NCBI GenBank assembly: GCA_030454085.1
Contig: JAKDJD010000005.1
Span: 39,421 to 103,420, forward strand
Reading direction: 5' to 3'
Source: Kocuria sp.
GTDB taxonomy: Bacteria; Actinomycetota; Actinomycetes; Actinomycetales; Micrococcaceae
Length of the DNA: 64,000 nucleotides
Positions 63,875-64,000 of this stretch are shown here, one piece after another. Numbering within the stretch: position 1 is the first letter of the stretch; each line of letters starts with the position of its first letter. Below the pieces are notes generated by a model. That model did not search any database. It was not told the origin of the DNA and saw nothing but the letters and a program-made list of their open reading frames with translations. The translations under genes were made by a program, and so were the position numbers.

Positions 63875-64000
63875 CTGTCCGGGTTCCGCCGTTGGTCGAC
63901 TCTCCTCCAGGGGGTCCCTCGGGGGGCCAGGTCGCACACGTCGTGCGGCATGTGTCTGTCCTGCGGCCCCGGATCACGGCGCGAATGAGCTCCTCCTGCG

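Overview
The window is chromosomal DNA of a high-GC actinobacterium, most likely in or near the Micrococcaceae (order Micrococcales). This rests on GC-rich codon use, many GTG starts, ATGA-overlapping operons, several promoters placed for leaderless transcription, and actinobacterial families such as the DUF4916 NUDIX-like protein, GH76, an LuxR-type two-component pair and a class E/F-like sortase. The genus cannot be fixed by reading alone. No insertion sequence, phage, integrase or CRISPR array is visible. The only tRNA is tRNA-Lys(UUU).

Layout. 1-9 kb: end of an RluA-type pseudouridine synthase, a GH76 hydrolase, a repeat-bearing spacer, a DUF4916 protein, an SDR, tgt and an AHSA1-like protein; then on the minus strand a FUSC protein coupled to an unusual tandemly duplicated DUF3533/ABC-2-like protein. 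9-14 kb: an 827-residue protein that reads as a superfamily 1 helicase whose catalytic motifs have been replaced, a membrane protein and cardiolipin synthase. 14-20 kb: tRNA-Lys, a CPBP protease, a NarL-type two-component system and asparagine synthetase. 20-26 kb: a four-carbon acid-sugar (tetronate) utilisation locus with IclR and DeoR regulators, a zinc dehydrogenase, a KdgT-type permease, an OtnK-like kinase and an OtnC-like decarboxylase. 26-33 kb: a PepSY lipoprotein, mgtE behind a leader ORF and hairpin, an LTA-synthase/OpgB-like enzyme, an epimerase, ohrR-ohr with a clear operator, and a lipoprotein hydrolase.

33.8-38 kb holds an antigen I/II (GbpC/Spa)-like adhesin translationally coupled to a sortase, with a non-LPxTG sorting signal. 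38-49 kb: amino acid permeases, a VOC protein, an FMN reductase, and a FluG-like operon (RpiR regulator, glutamine-synthetase-like ligase, amidohydrolase, M20 amidohydrolase) divergent from a permease, then mntH and a HAD phosphatase. 49-51 kb: two secreted proteins of unknown function, one suggestive of a beta-pore-forming fold, downstream of two TGTAC-type palindromes. 51-57 kb: thiO-thiS-thiG-thiF under a TPP riboswitch, divergent thiE, and an aldehyde dehydrogenase. 57-64 kb: a second DUF3533 protein with a divergent leaderless TetR gene, a metF-metE in-frame fusion under a SAM-I riboswitch, and a small membrane protein.

The most unusual points are the MetF-MetE fusion with a retained internal start, the adhesin-sortase pair, the catalytically dead helicase-like protein, the mgtE leader and the twin secreted proteins.
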